Shown here one piece after another: positions 28,389-36,170 of a DNA stretch of 64,000 bases. Every line of letters begins with the position of its first letter. The first letter of the stretch is position 1. A program made the translations under genes and the position numbers. The notes under the pieces are model-generated. The model saw nothing but the letters and a program-made list of their open reading frames with translations, made no database searches and was not told the DNA's origin. The stretch covers positions 186,001 through 250,000 of the forward strand of contig CAKOXT010000001.1 in the NCBI GenBank assembly GCA_934130285.1, written 5' to 3'. This DNA is from an uncultured Clostridia bacterium. Lineage in GTDB: Bacteria > Bacillota > Clostridia > TANB77 > CAG-508.

Positions 28389-28438
28389 GAAAAAGTAAAG
28401 GAAAAGGGGTCATATGACCCCTTTTCCTTTACTTTTTC
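28389..28438. terminator. Perfect 50-bp palindrome, bidirectional terminator
   Basis: The two 25-base halves are exact reverse complements around a central CATATG, with A and T tracts at the outer ends. It ends both the plus-strand permease and the minus-strand gene at 28429, whose last codons lie within it. A stem of more than 20 bp without a mismatch is unusually long for a terminator. Confidence 0.85.
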
Positions 28439-28659
28439 TTTAACTTGCACCGGCGCACCTGAATTGCTTTAACAGAATGTTGAATGATTTTTGACAACTC
28501 AGTATCAGAAATAAGATGCTCTAAAACCATTTTATCTTGTTCAACAGTCCAAGTGTTCGGACCGTAAGAACCGGTTTTGCCATAGTATCTTTTTTTCTGA
28601 GCATTTGTAGTTTTCCGAAACTTTTTCATATCGGCATACGCATATTTTCTGTTTGGCAT
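28429..28659 (-). CDS. Small Myb/SANT-like helix-turn-helix protein
   Basis: The ATG complementary to 28657-28659 follows GGAGAGC and gives 76 residues; the longer frame to 28677 has no such site. The basic N-terminal half (YADMKKFRKTTNAQKKRYYG) is followed by a domain with TWTVEQDKMVLEHLISDTEL, SKIIQHSVKAIQVRR, the tryptophan-and-three-helix pattern of Myb/SANT-like DNA-binding modules. The target is unknown. Base composition is GC-richer than its neighbours, which suggests acquisition. It is transcribed toward the permease from its own promoter. Confidence 0.65.
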   Translation of the reverse strand: MPNRKYAYADMKKFRKTTNAQKKRYYGKTGSYGPNTWTVEQDKMVLEHLISDTELSKIIQHSVKAIQVRRCKLKKK

Positions 28660-28702
28660 ATTTGCTCTCCTTATCAAATTATTGTTTGCAAGTTACCAAA
28701 AT

Positions 28703-28736
28703 AACTTGAGAATCTCAAGTTGAAAAGATTATAACA
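28703..28736 (-). promoter_or_regulatory. Promoter with a perfect 9-1-9 palindromic operator
   Basis: On the minus strand TGTTATAAT (28728-28736) is an extended -10. Six bases downstream, where transcription should begin, lies AACTTGAGA-A-TCTCAAGTT (28703-28721, plus strand), a perfect inverted repeat. It looks like a repressor site controlling the Myb-like gene; the XRE protein encoded next door is a candidate regulator. Confidence 0.65.
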
Positions 28737-28775
28737 CATATTAGCTATTTCTCCAATCTATATTTTTATAAAAAG

Positions 28776-28803
28776 AAAAAAAGACTGCAACAAGTCCTTT
28801 TTT
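28776..28803 (-). terminator. Terminator after the XRE gene
   Basis: Read on the minus strand, GACT pairs with AGTC within flanking A and T tracts, ending in a run of T. The stem proper is short. Confidence 0.6.
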
Positions 28804-29059
28804 AGATTTTAGATTTCATACCAGCAAAAAGATCAATAATATCAATTTTTAAAATATGTGCAATTCCATATAATTCATAATCTTTTACTGTTCTTTTATT
28901 GTTTTCAATATCATATAAACTTTGCTTATGAATGCTTATACCAAGTAATTCGAGTTTGGCTGATAATTGTTCGTAGGATAGATTATTTTTTAATCTATAT
29001 TTTTTTATATTTGCACCAGTTACATTCATATTTCTATTAAATTTTGCAATCAAAGACAT
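28802..29059 (-). CDS. XRE-family helix-turn-helix regulator
   Basis: The 85-residue protein has the Cro/CI fold: NIKKYRLKNNLSYEQLSAKL, then ISIHKQSLYDIENNKRTV as the recognition helix, and AHILKIDIIDLF. TTTTGGAGTG precedes the ATG. It is divergent from the SHOCT gene at 29173, with a direct repeat between them that could be its operator, and lies upstream of the palindrome at 28703. The regulon is not known. Confidence 0.88.
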   Translation of the reverse strand: MSLIAKFNRNMNVTGANIKKYRLKNNLSYEQLSAKLELLGISIHKQSLYDIENNKRTVKDYELYGIAHILKIDIIDLFAGMKSKI

Positions 29060-29109
29060 ATTTAATCACTCCAAAATTATTTTATGTATTGATTTTATAA
29101 TTTATTGAT

Positions 29110-29139
29110 GTTACACTTATAAGGGTTAACACTTTAAAG
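29110..29139. promoter_or_regulatory. Direct repeat between divergent genes, candidate XRE operator
   Basis: GTTACACTTATAAG (29110-29123) is followed by GTTAACACTTTAAAG (29125-29139). The pair sits between the XRE gene and the divergent SHOCT gene, as expected for an autoregulatory site. Confidence 0.4.
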
Positions 29140-29172
29140 TGGTTTGAATATTTAATGATGGAGGGAGAAAAA

Positions 29173-29472
29173 ATGATTATCGATGAATTAGCGGTGTATG
29201 TAATTGTTGCATTTATTATTTTAATTACGTGTGGAATAATTACAGATGCTATAGGAGAAGCAAAAGGATATAAAAAAAGCTTTTTTTATATAGGATATTT
29301 ACTTGGAATATTTGGTATAATTATTGTTGTTTGTTTACCAGATAATTCTATGCAAGTAGTAAATAATGAAAAATGGGAAAGGTATGAGAAAATAGAAAGA
29401 TTATATAATTTGAGAGAAAAAAATATTATATCTCAAGAAGAATTCGAAGAGGAAAAAACAAAAATTATTTGA
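29173..29472 (+). CDS. Small membrane protein with a C-terminal SHOCT-like domain
   Basis: GGAGGGAG just upstream favours the ATG at 29173, giving 99 residues. Two hydrophobic helices (about 7-25 and 40-57) are followed by a charged C-terminal tail, KIERLYNLREKNIISQEEFE, that matches the SHOCT motif, a short oligomerisation module found at the ends of many bacterial membrane proteins. The function is unknown. It is divergently transcribed from the XRE regulator and may be under its control. Confidence 0.75.
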   Translation: MIIDELAVYVIVAFIILITCGIITDAIGEAKGYKKSFFYIGYLLGIFGIIIVVCLPDNSMQVVNNEKWERYEKIERLYNLREKNIISQEEFEEEKTKII

Positions 29473-29679
29473 TGGAGTTTTTATTTTTGAAAAGACTACA
29501 ACTTTAAAATAGGTGTATTTATTTGTATTGAAAACAAAATAAATTTAAAAAGAAAGAGAAAAAATTTTATAACGAATTTTAGAATTGGTTTTGGAGTATT
29601 TCAAGGCCAATTTTTTGTGCTTGACAATGAGTAAAATATAACATAAGTTCTAAGAATGTTAAAAGATTGGAGAAAATAA

Positions 29680-29841
29680 ATGGAAAGATTTAAAATAATA
29701 ACAGCAGTACATTTAATTTTGATAAAAAATAGACCTGAAATTGAGCTGATTGAAATGGAAGGCATGAATTACCATATGGAAATTGAGGAGTTAGAAATTG
29801 TTACGAATAAGATGATTGAGAAAATAAAAGTAGAAATATAA
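29680..29841 (+). pseudogene. Probable remnant of a Nudix hydrolase gene
   Basis: The 53-codon frame starts after a TTGGAGA site. Its first residues, MERFKIITAVHLILIKN, look like the first strand of Nudix hydrolases, but the part that should hold the Nudix box is missing; what follows is only a short Glu-rich tail. It is most simply a gene reduced to its first strand and some C-terminal residue. It is also possible that it is an unrelated small protein. The surrounding bases 29473-29679 and 29865-29971 show no other gene. Confidence 0.35.
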
Positions 29842-29863
29842 ATATAAATATAAATATAAATAT
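29834..29863. repeat. AAATAT microsatellite, five units
   Basis: Five perfect AAATAT units follow one another and start inside the last codons of the small frame at 29680. Unit number could vary by slippage. Confidence 0.85.
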
Positions 29864-29971
29864 ATTTTTATGAGTGCTGTTTTTTATTTAATAAACATTA
29901 TATTATTGAAACGATACGAATGATATTATATAAAATATAGTATAAACTTTGATAAAAATAATATAATAATA

Positions 29972-30000
29972 TTGACTTATGTATTACAATGTAGTACAAT
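29972..30000 (+). promoter_or_regulatory. relBE-type promoter and operator
   Basis: TTGACT (29972-29977) and TACAAT (29995-30000) are 17 bases apart. GTATTAC-AAT-GTAGTAC (29981-29997), an inverted repeat with one mismatch, fills the spacer and fits repression by the ribbon-helix-helix antitoxin. Confidence 0.75.
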
Positions 30001-30023
30001 TATTTTGGAAGGAGTTGATACTT

Positions 30024-30242
30024 ATGACAATTTCTGTTAGATTAAGTGAAGAAGATACGGAATTAATAAAAGCATACGCTACTCTTAATAATATATCAGT
30101 ATCTGAATTAATAAGAAATGCTGTATTAGAAAAAATAGAAGATGAATACGATTTGGAAAGTTATAAAAAAGCAATAAAAGAGTATAAGAATAATCCTAAA
30201 ACTTATACATTAGATGAAGTAAAGGAGGAACTAGGCTTATAG
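30024..30242 (+). CDS. RelB-family antitoxin
   Basis: GGAAGGAG lies about 10 bases before the ATG at 30024, giving 72 residues. MTISVRLSEEDTELIKAYA, then NNISVSELIRNAVLEKIED is a ribbon-helix-helix DNA-binding start, and the C-terminal KNNPKTYTLDEVKEELGL is the toxin-binding tail. RelB antitoxins neutralise RelE and repress their own operon with it; the palindrome in the promoter supports this. The stop codon shares one base with the toxin start. Confidence 0.9.
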   Translation: MTISVRLSEEDTELIKAYATLNNISVSELIRNAVLEKIEDEYDLESYKKAIKEYKNNPKTYTLDEVKEELGL

Positions 30243-30508
30243 TGAAATATAGAATCGTGTTTACAGATAAAGCAAAAAAACAATTAAAAAAATTAGATAA
30301 ATATACTGCATCACTTATAATTGGATGGTTGGAGAAAAATGTTGAGGGGTGTGAAAATCCTAGATTACATGGAAAAGGATTAATTGAAAATCGAGCTGGT
30401 CAATGGAGATATCGTATTGGTGATTATAGAGTAATTTGTGAAATAAAAGATGATGAAATAATTGTACTGATATTGGATGTAGGACATAGAAGAAATATAT
30501 ATGGATAA
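30242..30508 (+). CDS. RelE/StbE-family mRNA interferase toxin
   Basis: The GTG start overlaps the antitoxin stop by one base. The 88 residues are a full RelE fold: FTDKAKKQLKKLDKYTASLI, then NPRLHGKGLIENRAGQWRYR, IGDYRVICEI and the ending ILDVGHRRNIYG, with the basic and aromatic residues that cut mRNA in the ribosomal A site. No damage is visible, so the pair should be active. A long hairpin follows. Confidence 0.93.
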   Translation: MKYRIVFTDKAKKQLKKLDKYTASLIIGWLEKNVEGCENPRLHGKGLIENRAGQWRYRIGDYRVICEIKDDEIIVLILDVGHRRNIYG

Positions 30509-30536
30509 ATTTAGAAGTGATGAAAATAATAAACTT

Positions 30537-30570
30537 AACAAATAGTCTACTTTATGGTAGACTATTTGTT
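30537..30570 (+). terminator. Hairpin after relE
   Basis: AACAAATAGTCTAC pairs perfectly with GTAGACTATTTGTT over 14 bp, but the T tract is only partial, so termination may be moderate. Confidence 0.65.
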
Positions 30571-30590
30571 AGTTTAGGGAGAAGAATATT

Positions 30591-32273
30591 ATGAAAGATT
30601 TTTTGAAAGTAAATTATAAATATATTATTGTGATCTTTATTATTAGTCTTGTTATGACATTTTTTATGACTAAAAAGGAAGGTTTTCATGAGGATGAAAT
30701 GTTTTCTTATGGTTCATCTAATTACGCTTATGACAATGTTTACAGACCTTATGGCAAGGAAGATGAAACGAATATTTTCGTTAAAGAAAAAATCATGAAT
30801 GGTAATATTATTCAGAATTTGAAGTATTATTTAATTGATCATAGAGACATAAAAGATGAAACCTTGGCTAATATTAAGTCTGAGTTTGTTCCAACATGGA
30901 GAAGTTCGGATGAGGCAAATGATTATTTAACTATTCAGCCCAAAGACGCATTAAATTATGGAATGGTTTATTATAATCAATCTCGTGATATTCATCCGCC
31001 ACTTTTTTATTTTTTAGTACATACAGTTTCAATATTTTTTATGGGGCATTTTTCAAAGTATATTATTTTTAGTATTAATCTTGTTTTTATGATTTTAAGT
31101 TTGTGGATTATAAAAAATATTTTTGAAAAATTGGATAAAAAGTATTTAATAATTCCTGCTTTAATTTTGTACGGATTCAGTATGGGAGCAATTTCAACAG
31201 TTATTTTTCAGAGAATGTATTCTATGCTTAATTTCTTTGTTTTAATGTTTATTTCAGCTAATATTGATATTATAAAAAAGAATTTTGAAATAGATAGAAA
31301 GTTATGGAACAAACTTACTTGGATTGTTTTACTTGGATTTTGGACTCAATATTATTTTTGCATTATTGCTGGAATGATTGCAGTTTTAGTCTTTATAGGA
31401 GTAATAAAAAAACAAGGAAAACAGGGAGTTATATCATATATTTTGAAATATTTAAAAATGGCTGTGATAGGTGTATTACTGTTTCCTTTAAGTATTAATC
31501 ATATTTTCTTCTCATATCGTGGTGTTGGAAAAGCTGAAATGGTTAGAGGGTTTGGAGAAAAGCTAGTAGAATATTTGAATATAATTGGATATTCTTTTTC
31601 AGTTCCTATTTTAGCAATTGGCATATGCTTGCTTGTGGTAATTATGGCAGTTGGAATTAAGGCTTTAATTGAAAAGAAAATTGATAAAAATGCTTTGTGT
31701 GCAGGTGCAATTATATTTTCTGTAGTTGGCTATATTTGTATTATTGTAAAGGTTTCACCAGAATTACAAGATTCGAATATTATAAGATATATAATGTGTA
31801 TATTACCATTGATTGTTATTTCAATTTTATTGTTAATTGATACTGTTATTAAAAATAAAATTGTGTTAAAATATAGTTTAGTTGGAATTTCGTTTGTAGT
31901 TTCAGTGTATGGATTAATATTTAGCCAACCAGCTTTTCTTTATAAGGGTTATGCTAAATATTTAGAAATTGCTGAAGAAAACAAGGAAGATAAATTTGTA
32001 TATGTTGGAGATACAGTGTTTAATCATATTCAAAGCATGCCTGAATTCGCAACATATAGTGAGAGTTTGATATTGAATGAAAATCAATTAGATGTTTTAG
32101 AAAAAGATTCTAAACTTTCAGAAGAAAATGAATTTATTTTGAGCATAAAAAAATATAAAGGTGCTGATGAGATTTTAGCTAAAGTTATTGAAAAAACTGG
32201 CTTTTCAAATTATGAAGTTTTGCTTGATGATGATGGAGATGTTGGTTGTAAGATTTACAGAGTGATGAGGTAG
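30591..32273 (+). CDS. GT-C family membrane glycosyltransferase
   Basis: The 560-residue protein has about ten or more membrane helices. The first outside loop carries GFHEDEMFSYGSSNYAY, with an acidic pair where GT-C (PMT/ArnT-like) enzymes have theirs, and the loop before the next helix has SRDIHPPLFYFLVH, a hallmark of this fold. Such enzymes move a sugar from a polyprenyl phosphate to a protein, lipid or wall polymer on the outer face of the membrane. The acceptor is unknown. The thioesterase gene starts 2 bases later, so the two are co-transcribed. Confidence 0.8.
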   Translation: MKDFLKVNYKYIIVIFIISLVMTFFMTKKEGFHEDEMFSYGSSNYAYDNVYRPYGKEDETNIFVKEKIMNGNIIQNLKYYLIDHRDIKDETLANIKSEFVPTWRSSDEANDYLTIQPKDALNYGMVYYNQSRDIHPPLFYFLVHTVSIFFMGHFSKYIIFSINLVFMILSLWIIKNIFEKLDKKYLIIPALILYGFSMGAISTVIFQRMYSMLNFFVLMFISANIDIIKKNFEIDRKLWNKLTWIVLLGFWTQYYFCIIAGMIAVLVFIGVIKKQGKQGVISYILKYLKMAVIGVLLFPLSINHIFFSYRGVGKAEMVRGFGEKLVEYLNIIGYSFSVPILAIGICLLVVIMAVGIKALIEKKIDKNALCAGAIIFSVVGYICIIVKVSPELQDSNIIRYIMCILPLIVISILLLIDTVIKNKIVLKYSLVGISFVVSVYGLIFSQPAFLYKGYAKYLEIAEENKEDKFVYVGDTVFNHIQSMPEFATYSESLILNENQLDVLEKDSKLSEENEFILSIKKYKGADEILAKVIEKTGFSNYEVLLDDDGDVGCKIYRVMR

Positions 32274-32275
32274 AA

Positions 32276-33001
32276 ATGATATTTGTTGATAAAGTAAAAA
32301 CAGGATTAAAAGATGTTGGAAAAGATTGTTTAATAAAAAATGAGTCAATTCTCGAAATTCTTGAAAATGTTGGAGGAGAACATTCAAATTTAGCTGGGTA
32401 TGGAATATTAGATATTGAAAGAACAAAGCTTAGTTGGATTTTACTTGATTGGAAAGTTAAGGTTTTAAAAAGACCGTTATATGCTGATGAGTTGGAAGTT
32501 AAAACTTGGGGGAGATGTTTTCAAAAGGCGTACACATATAGAGATTTTGAAATTTATAATTCAAAAGGTGAGTTATGTGTTATTGCTACTTCAAAGTGGG
32601 CTATGATTAATATTGAAACTAGAAGAATTGTTAGAATGGGTGATGAAATAAAAGGTGCATATTTACCGGAAGAGCATTATGCTTTTGAAGAAGAAGTTTT
32701 ATCCAAACCAGAAGTTCCCATTGAATTTTCAAATGAGTTCAAATATACTGTTTCTAGAAAAGATATTGATATTAATGGTCATATGCATAATACATATTAT
32801 TTGAATTTGGCTTATGAAGTCTTACCAGAAGAGGTTTATAACGAAAGACCGTATGATTCTTTTAGAATAACATATAAGCATGAGATTAAATTAGGAGATA
32901 CTGTTGTTTGTAAGTATGCTTATTTTAATAATAAACATGTTGTTGTTGTCATGAATGAGGATGGAAGTGTTGTTAATTCTATAATTGAATTAGCAAAATA
33001 G
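32276..33001 (+). CDS. Acyl-ACP thioesterase
   Basis: The 241-residue protein is a double hot-dog enzyme of the plant FatA/FatB type also found in bacteria. LEILENVGGEHSNLAGYG and WILLDWKVKVLKRPLYAD belong to the first fold; the second holds the catalytic segment DIDINGHMHNTYYLNLAYE with its Asp, Asn and His. It would release free fatty acids from ACP, ending elongation. Its location just before the fatty acid synthesis cluster, with an AMP ligase at 33878 that could reactivate the acids, is suggestive. Confidence 0.88.
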   Translation: MIFVDKVKTGLKDVGKDCLIKNESILEILENVGGEHSNLAGYGILDIERTKLSWILLDWKVKVLKRPLYADELEVKTWGRCFQKAYTYRDFEIYNSKGELCVIATSKWAMINIETRRIVRMGDEIKGAYLPEEHYAFEEEVLSKPEVPIEFSNEFKYTVSRKDIDINGHMHNTYYLNLAYEVLPEEVYNERPYDSFRITYKHEIKLGDTVVCKYAYFNNKHVVVVMNEDGSVVNSIIELAK

Positions 33002-33025
33002 AATGTAATTACAAAGGATTTTAAG

Positions 33026-33493
33026 ATGAAGTTAAATAGTAAAATGGAGTTTTATAAATATATTTATAAGTTGACTAAATATAGGTATATTAAAAATTTG
33101 CTTAAAAATTATAAGCAACATGGAAAAACGTCTGTATGGGAACATTCTAGGAATGTGGCATATAGAAGTTTTATGCTAGCTAAGAAATTGGAGAAGAGGT
33201 ACAATATTCAATTCAATTATGATGATTTGCTTGTTGGTGCTTATTTACATGATTTTTTCTTGTATGATTGGCACGAGAAGGATAAATCTCATAAATGGCA
33301 TGGATTTAGACATCCACGAACTGCTGCTAAAAATGCGAAGGAGATGTTTGATATTTCTGAGAGCGAGCAGAAGATTATTGAGTCTCATATGTGGCCTCTT
33401 ACTATAACGAAGTTGCCAAAGTCTAAAGAGGCTTTGCTTGTTTGTATGGTTGATAAGTATTCGGCTATACTTGAAACTGTTAATAGAAAATAA
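33026..33493 (+). CDS. HD-domain protein
   Basis: The 155 residues hold HSRNVAYRSFMLAKKL, the His-Asp pair in GAYLHDFFLYDW, a His-rich KSHKWHGFRHPRTA and a final Asp in MVDKYSA, all as in HD phosphohydrolases. The substrate is unknown. It follows the thioesterase by 24 bases and is probably the last gene of the GT-C operon. Confidence 0.85.
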   Translation: MKLNSKMEFYKYIYKLTKYRYIKNLLKNYKQHGKTSVWEHSRNVAYRSFMLAKKLEKRYNIQFNYDDLLVGAYLHDFFLYDWHEKDKSHKWHGFRHPRTAAKNAKEMFDISESEQKIIESHMWPLTITKLPKSKEALLVCMVDKYSAILETVNRK

Positions 33494-33504
33494 AGTAAAG
33501 GAAT

Positions 33505-33535
33505 GCAATAGCTTTTAAAGTTATTGTATTTTTTT
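33505..33535 (+). terminator. Terminator after the HD gene
   Basis: GCAATAGCTTT pairs with AAAGTTATTGT, using G-U pairs, and is followed by a run of seven or more T. Confidence 0.75.
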
Positions 33536-33556
33536 GCATTTGGAAACATAGAATAT

Positions 33557-33740
33557 ACAAAAAAGAAAATATATATTATTTTTTCATACCTTGCTGTCGC
33601 AATCTTGATGAGCCTCTGTTCTTTCAGAACAACGGCTCTTTCATTTGAAAAGATTGCTTCAATCGCAGTCACAAAGCCTTGCTTTGTTCCTTTGGTCGCT
33701 GCGCGGTAGTTCAAAAATTAATATATATTTTCTTTTTTGT
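33557..33740 (+). repeat. Foldback element, family A copy 2
   Basis: This 184-bp element has the same core as 24813 (nearly identical over about 100 bp), but a longer apical hairpin (GAGCC...GTTCT-TTC-AGAAC...GGCTC). Its arms, 33557-33590 and 33705-33740, share ACAAAAAAGAAAATATAT with its complement. They differ in sequence from those of copy 1 yet pair as well. Even the innermost arm bases change together: ACC/GGT here, ATC/GAT in the other two copies. The element lies between the HD gene terminator and the fab promoter. Confidence 0.9.
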
Positions 33741-33783
33741 TATCTAAGTTCAAAGAATATAACTGTTAAAAGCTATTTTTTGT

Positions 33784-33829
33784 ACTGACCCGCCAGTCTA
33801 ATGATTTTGTTCTTCAATAATGTTATAAA
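33784..33829 (+). promoter_or_regulatory. Probable promoter of the fatty acid cluster with a GC-rich inverted repeat
   Basis: TGTTATAAA (33821-33829) is an extended -10 element about 50 bases before the first gene. Just upstream, ACTG-ACCCGC-CAGT (33784-33797) is a short inverted repeat that stands out as GC-rich in very AT-rich sequence and might be an operator. No known FapR or FabT site is recognised. Confidence 0.35.
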
Positions 33830-33877
33830 AGTTATAGGAATTTTTGGGGATAGAAATAAGGAAAGGGTTTATAAAAT

Positions 33878-35599
33878 ATGGCAAACGGGTTATATGAATA
33901 TATAGAGATTTCTGATTTGAAAGATATGCTTGAAAAATCAGGAGAGTTGTATGGAGAAAATATAGCATACAAAATAAAAGATGATGATAAATATATAACA
34001 TTTACACATAAAGAAGTTAGGAAAATGATAAATGGATTAGGAACTGCACTTATTAATATGGGGCTTAAAGGCAAAAGAATTGCGGTAATTGGCGAAAATA
34101 GATATGAGTGGGAAATTGCTTATTTGGCAATTGCAACTGGAACAGGTATAGTTGTTCCACTGGATAAATCATTACCAGAAAATGAATTAAGAAATTTGAT
34201 TGAACGTTCAGGTGTTGAAGCAATTTTTTATACACAAAAATATGAAGATTTATTAATAAAAATGAAGCATGAGGCTGTCGGAAAATTAAAACATTTAATA
34301 AATATGGATTTAAAAGCTCATACTGATGGAATTTATTCTGAAGTTGAACTTATTCAGTATGGAAAAAATTTGCTTGATGATGGTAATAAAGAATTTGTAA
34401 ATGCAAAGATTGATGCTAATAAAATGGGTATAATGCTTTTTACATCAGGTACAACATCTGCTTCAAAAATTGTTGCATTATCTCATAAAAATATATGCTC
34501 AAATTTGATGGATATTGCTTCAGTTTTAGACATTAATGAACATGATGTGTTTTTATCCTTTTTACCTTTACATCATGTATTTGAATGTACAGTTGGATTT
34601 TTATTTTCTCTTTATAAAGGAGCTCAGACTGTTTTTGCAGATGGAATAAGACATATTGTAGAAAATATGAACGAATATCATGTTACTGTAATGGCTTCTG
34701 TTCCAGCAATTTATGAAAGAATTTTTAAAATTATTTCAAAGCAAATGGAAAATAGAAATATGAAAGAAAAAATTGTTGAATTAGAAGAAAAATATTCAAA
34801 TGCTTCTATGGAAGAAAAAAAGGAGGTTTTCGCTGAGATTCATGAAATGCTTGGTGGTAATGTTAGATTACTAATTTCTGGAGCAGCTAGTTTAGATCCA
34901 ACTGTTGAAGCTAAGTATAGAAAACTTGGATTGAATTTGGTTCAAGGATACGGATTGACAGAAACGTCACCAGTTGTTGCTGTTGGAAATAAAGTTTATA
35001 ACAAAGTTGGTTCTGTTGGCAAAACAGTTCCACATGTAAAAGCTAAAATAGTAAATGCTGATAAAGATGGAATGGGTGAACTTATTGTTTCAGGACCTAG
35101 TATTATGCTTGAGTATTATGAAAATAGTGAAGCTACCAAGGATGCATTGGTTGATGGTTGGTTTTACACTGGTGATTTAGCAAAAATCGATGATGAAGGA
35201 TATATTTTCATATGTGGCAGAAAGAAGAGTGTTATTGTTTTAAAAAATGGAAAAAATATTTTTCCAGAAGAAATGGAGAACTTATTAAATAGAATTGAGG
35301 GGATTGAAGAATCTTTTGTATATGGAAGACCAGTTTCTGATGATCCGAACGATTTAAAAATTTTTGCTGAATTAGTATATAACGAAGAAACTGTTATGAA
35401 AGCATATAAGGTTAATAATTTTGAAGAAATACATGATGTGATTTTTCAAAAAGTTAAAGAAATAAATAAAACAATGCCTCCATATAAGGCTATTAAAGGA
35501 ATTATATTAACAAAAGAAGCTTTGATAAAAACTACTACTGGAAAAATAAAAAGAAATGAAAATTTAAAAAAGGTTTTGAAAAAATATGAAGTTAGATAA
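33878..35599 (+). CDS. Long-chain fatty acid AMP ligase (acyl-CoA/acyl-ACP synthetase)
   Basis: The 573 residues form an ANL-superfamily ligase: phosphate loop MLFTSGTTSASKIVALSHKN, then QGYGLTETSPVVAVGN, GWFYTGDLAKID and the C-terminal GRKKSVIVLKNGKNIFPEEM, with a TTTGKIKR-type lysine near the end. It activates fatty acids as adenylates and loads them on CoA or ACP. As first gene of the fab cluster, loading ACP with exogenous or recycled acids is plausible, but the acceptor is not shown by sequence. It overlaps birA by 14 bases. Confidence 0.88.
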   Translation: MANGLYEYIEISDLKDMLEKSGELYGENIAYKIKDDDKYITFTHKEVRKMINGLGTALINMGLKGKRIAVIGENRYEWEIAYLAIATGTGIVVPLDKSLPENELRNLIERSGVEAIFYTQKYEDLLIKMKHEAVGKLKHLINMDLKAHTDGIYSEVELIQYGKNLLDDGNKEFVNAKIDANKMGIMLFTSGTTSASKIVALSHKNICSNLMDIASVLDINEHDVFLSFLPLHHVFECTVGFLFSLYKGAQTVFADGIRHIVENMNEYHVTVMASVPAIYERIFKIISKQMENRNMKEKIVELEEKYSNASMEEKKEVFAEIHEMLGGNVRLLISGAASLDPTVEAKYRKLGLNLVQGYGLTETSPVVAVGNKVYNKVGSVGKTVPHVKAKIVNADKDGMGELIVSGPSIMLEYYENSEATKDALVDGWFYTGDLAKIDDEGYIFICGRKKSVIVLKNGKNIFPEEMENLLNRIEGIEESFVYGRPVSDDPNDLKIFAELVYNEETVMKAYKVNNFEEIHDVIFQKVKEINKTMPPYKAIKGIILTKEALIKTTTGKIKRNENLKKVLKKYEVR

Positions 35600-36170
35600 T
35601 TTACATACAGAGATTTTGGGAAAACAATTTGAATATTATGATGAAATTAATTCAACTCAAAAAGAAATTTGGAAAAGAATTAATTGCAATCAGATAGAAA
35701 ACGGAACTGTAATTTGTGCAGGGGTTCAAACAAATGGAATTGGAACTCATGGAAGAGTGTGGCACACTGACGAAAAAAATAATATTGCTTTTTCATTTTT
35801 TATAAATGCTAATACTGATGTGAAAAATTTAGATGGTATTACAATAGAAATTGCTCGAATTATATTACAAGTATTTAAAAACTTGTATAACATTGAACTT
35901 CAGATTAAGGAACCAAATGATATTGTGTATGATAATAAAAAGATAGGTGGAATTCTTACAGAGACTAATTTAGTTGGAAGTTTAGTTAAAAATTTAGTTA
36001 TTGGTATAGGAATAAATACAAATCAGTTGTATTTCTCAGATGATATAAAAGAAATCGCAACTTCAATAAAAGAGAAATTTGGTATTGAAATTGATAATGA
36101 ATTAGTAATTTCAGAGATTTGTAATTTATTTGAAAAAGAATATTTTAAAAGGATAGGAAAAGAAGTATGA
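35586..36170 (+). CDS. birA: BirA-type biotin protein ligase, no DNA-binding domain
   Basis: The enzyme attaches biotin to the carrier protein AccB encoded downstream. The 194 residues have the catalytic core only: GVQTNGIGTHGRVWH, the biotin loop KEPNDIVYDNKKIGGIL (KWPND in most relatives) and VIGIGINTN. Without the N-terminal winged helix it cannot repress biotin genes, so it is a group I ligase. Overlaps on both sides show tight coupling with the fab genes. Confidence 0.93.
   Translation: MKLDNLHTEILGKQFEYYDEINSTQKEIWKRINCNQIENGTVICAGVQTNGIGTHGRVWHTDEKNNIAFSFFINANTDVKNLDGITIEIARIILQVFKNLYNIELQIKEPNDIVYDNKKIGGILTETNLVGSLVKNLVIGIGINTNQLYFSDDIKEIATSIKEKFGIEIDNELVISEICNLFEKEYFKRIGKEV

Noticed and set aside
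33385..33714. 109-codon open frame on the minus strand through element A2 and the HD gene
   Set aside because: It runs antisense through the end of a real gene and then through the repeat core; the same peptide-like stretch would arise from any family A copy.
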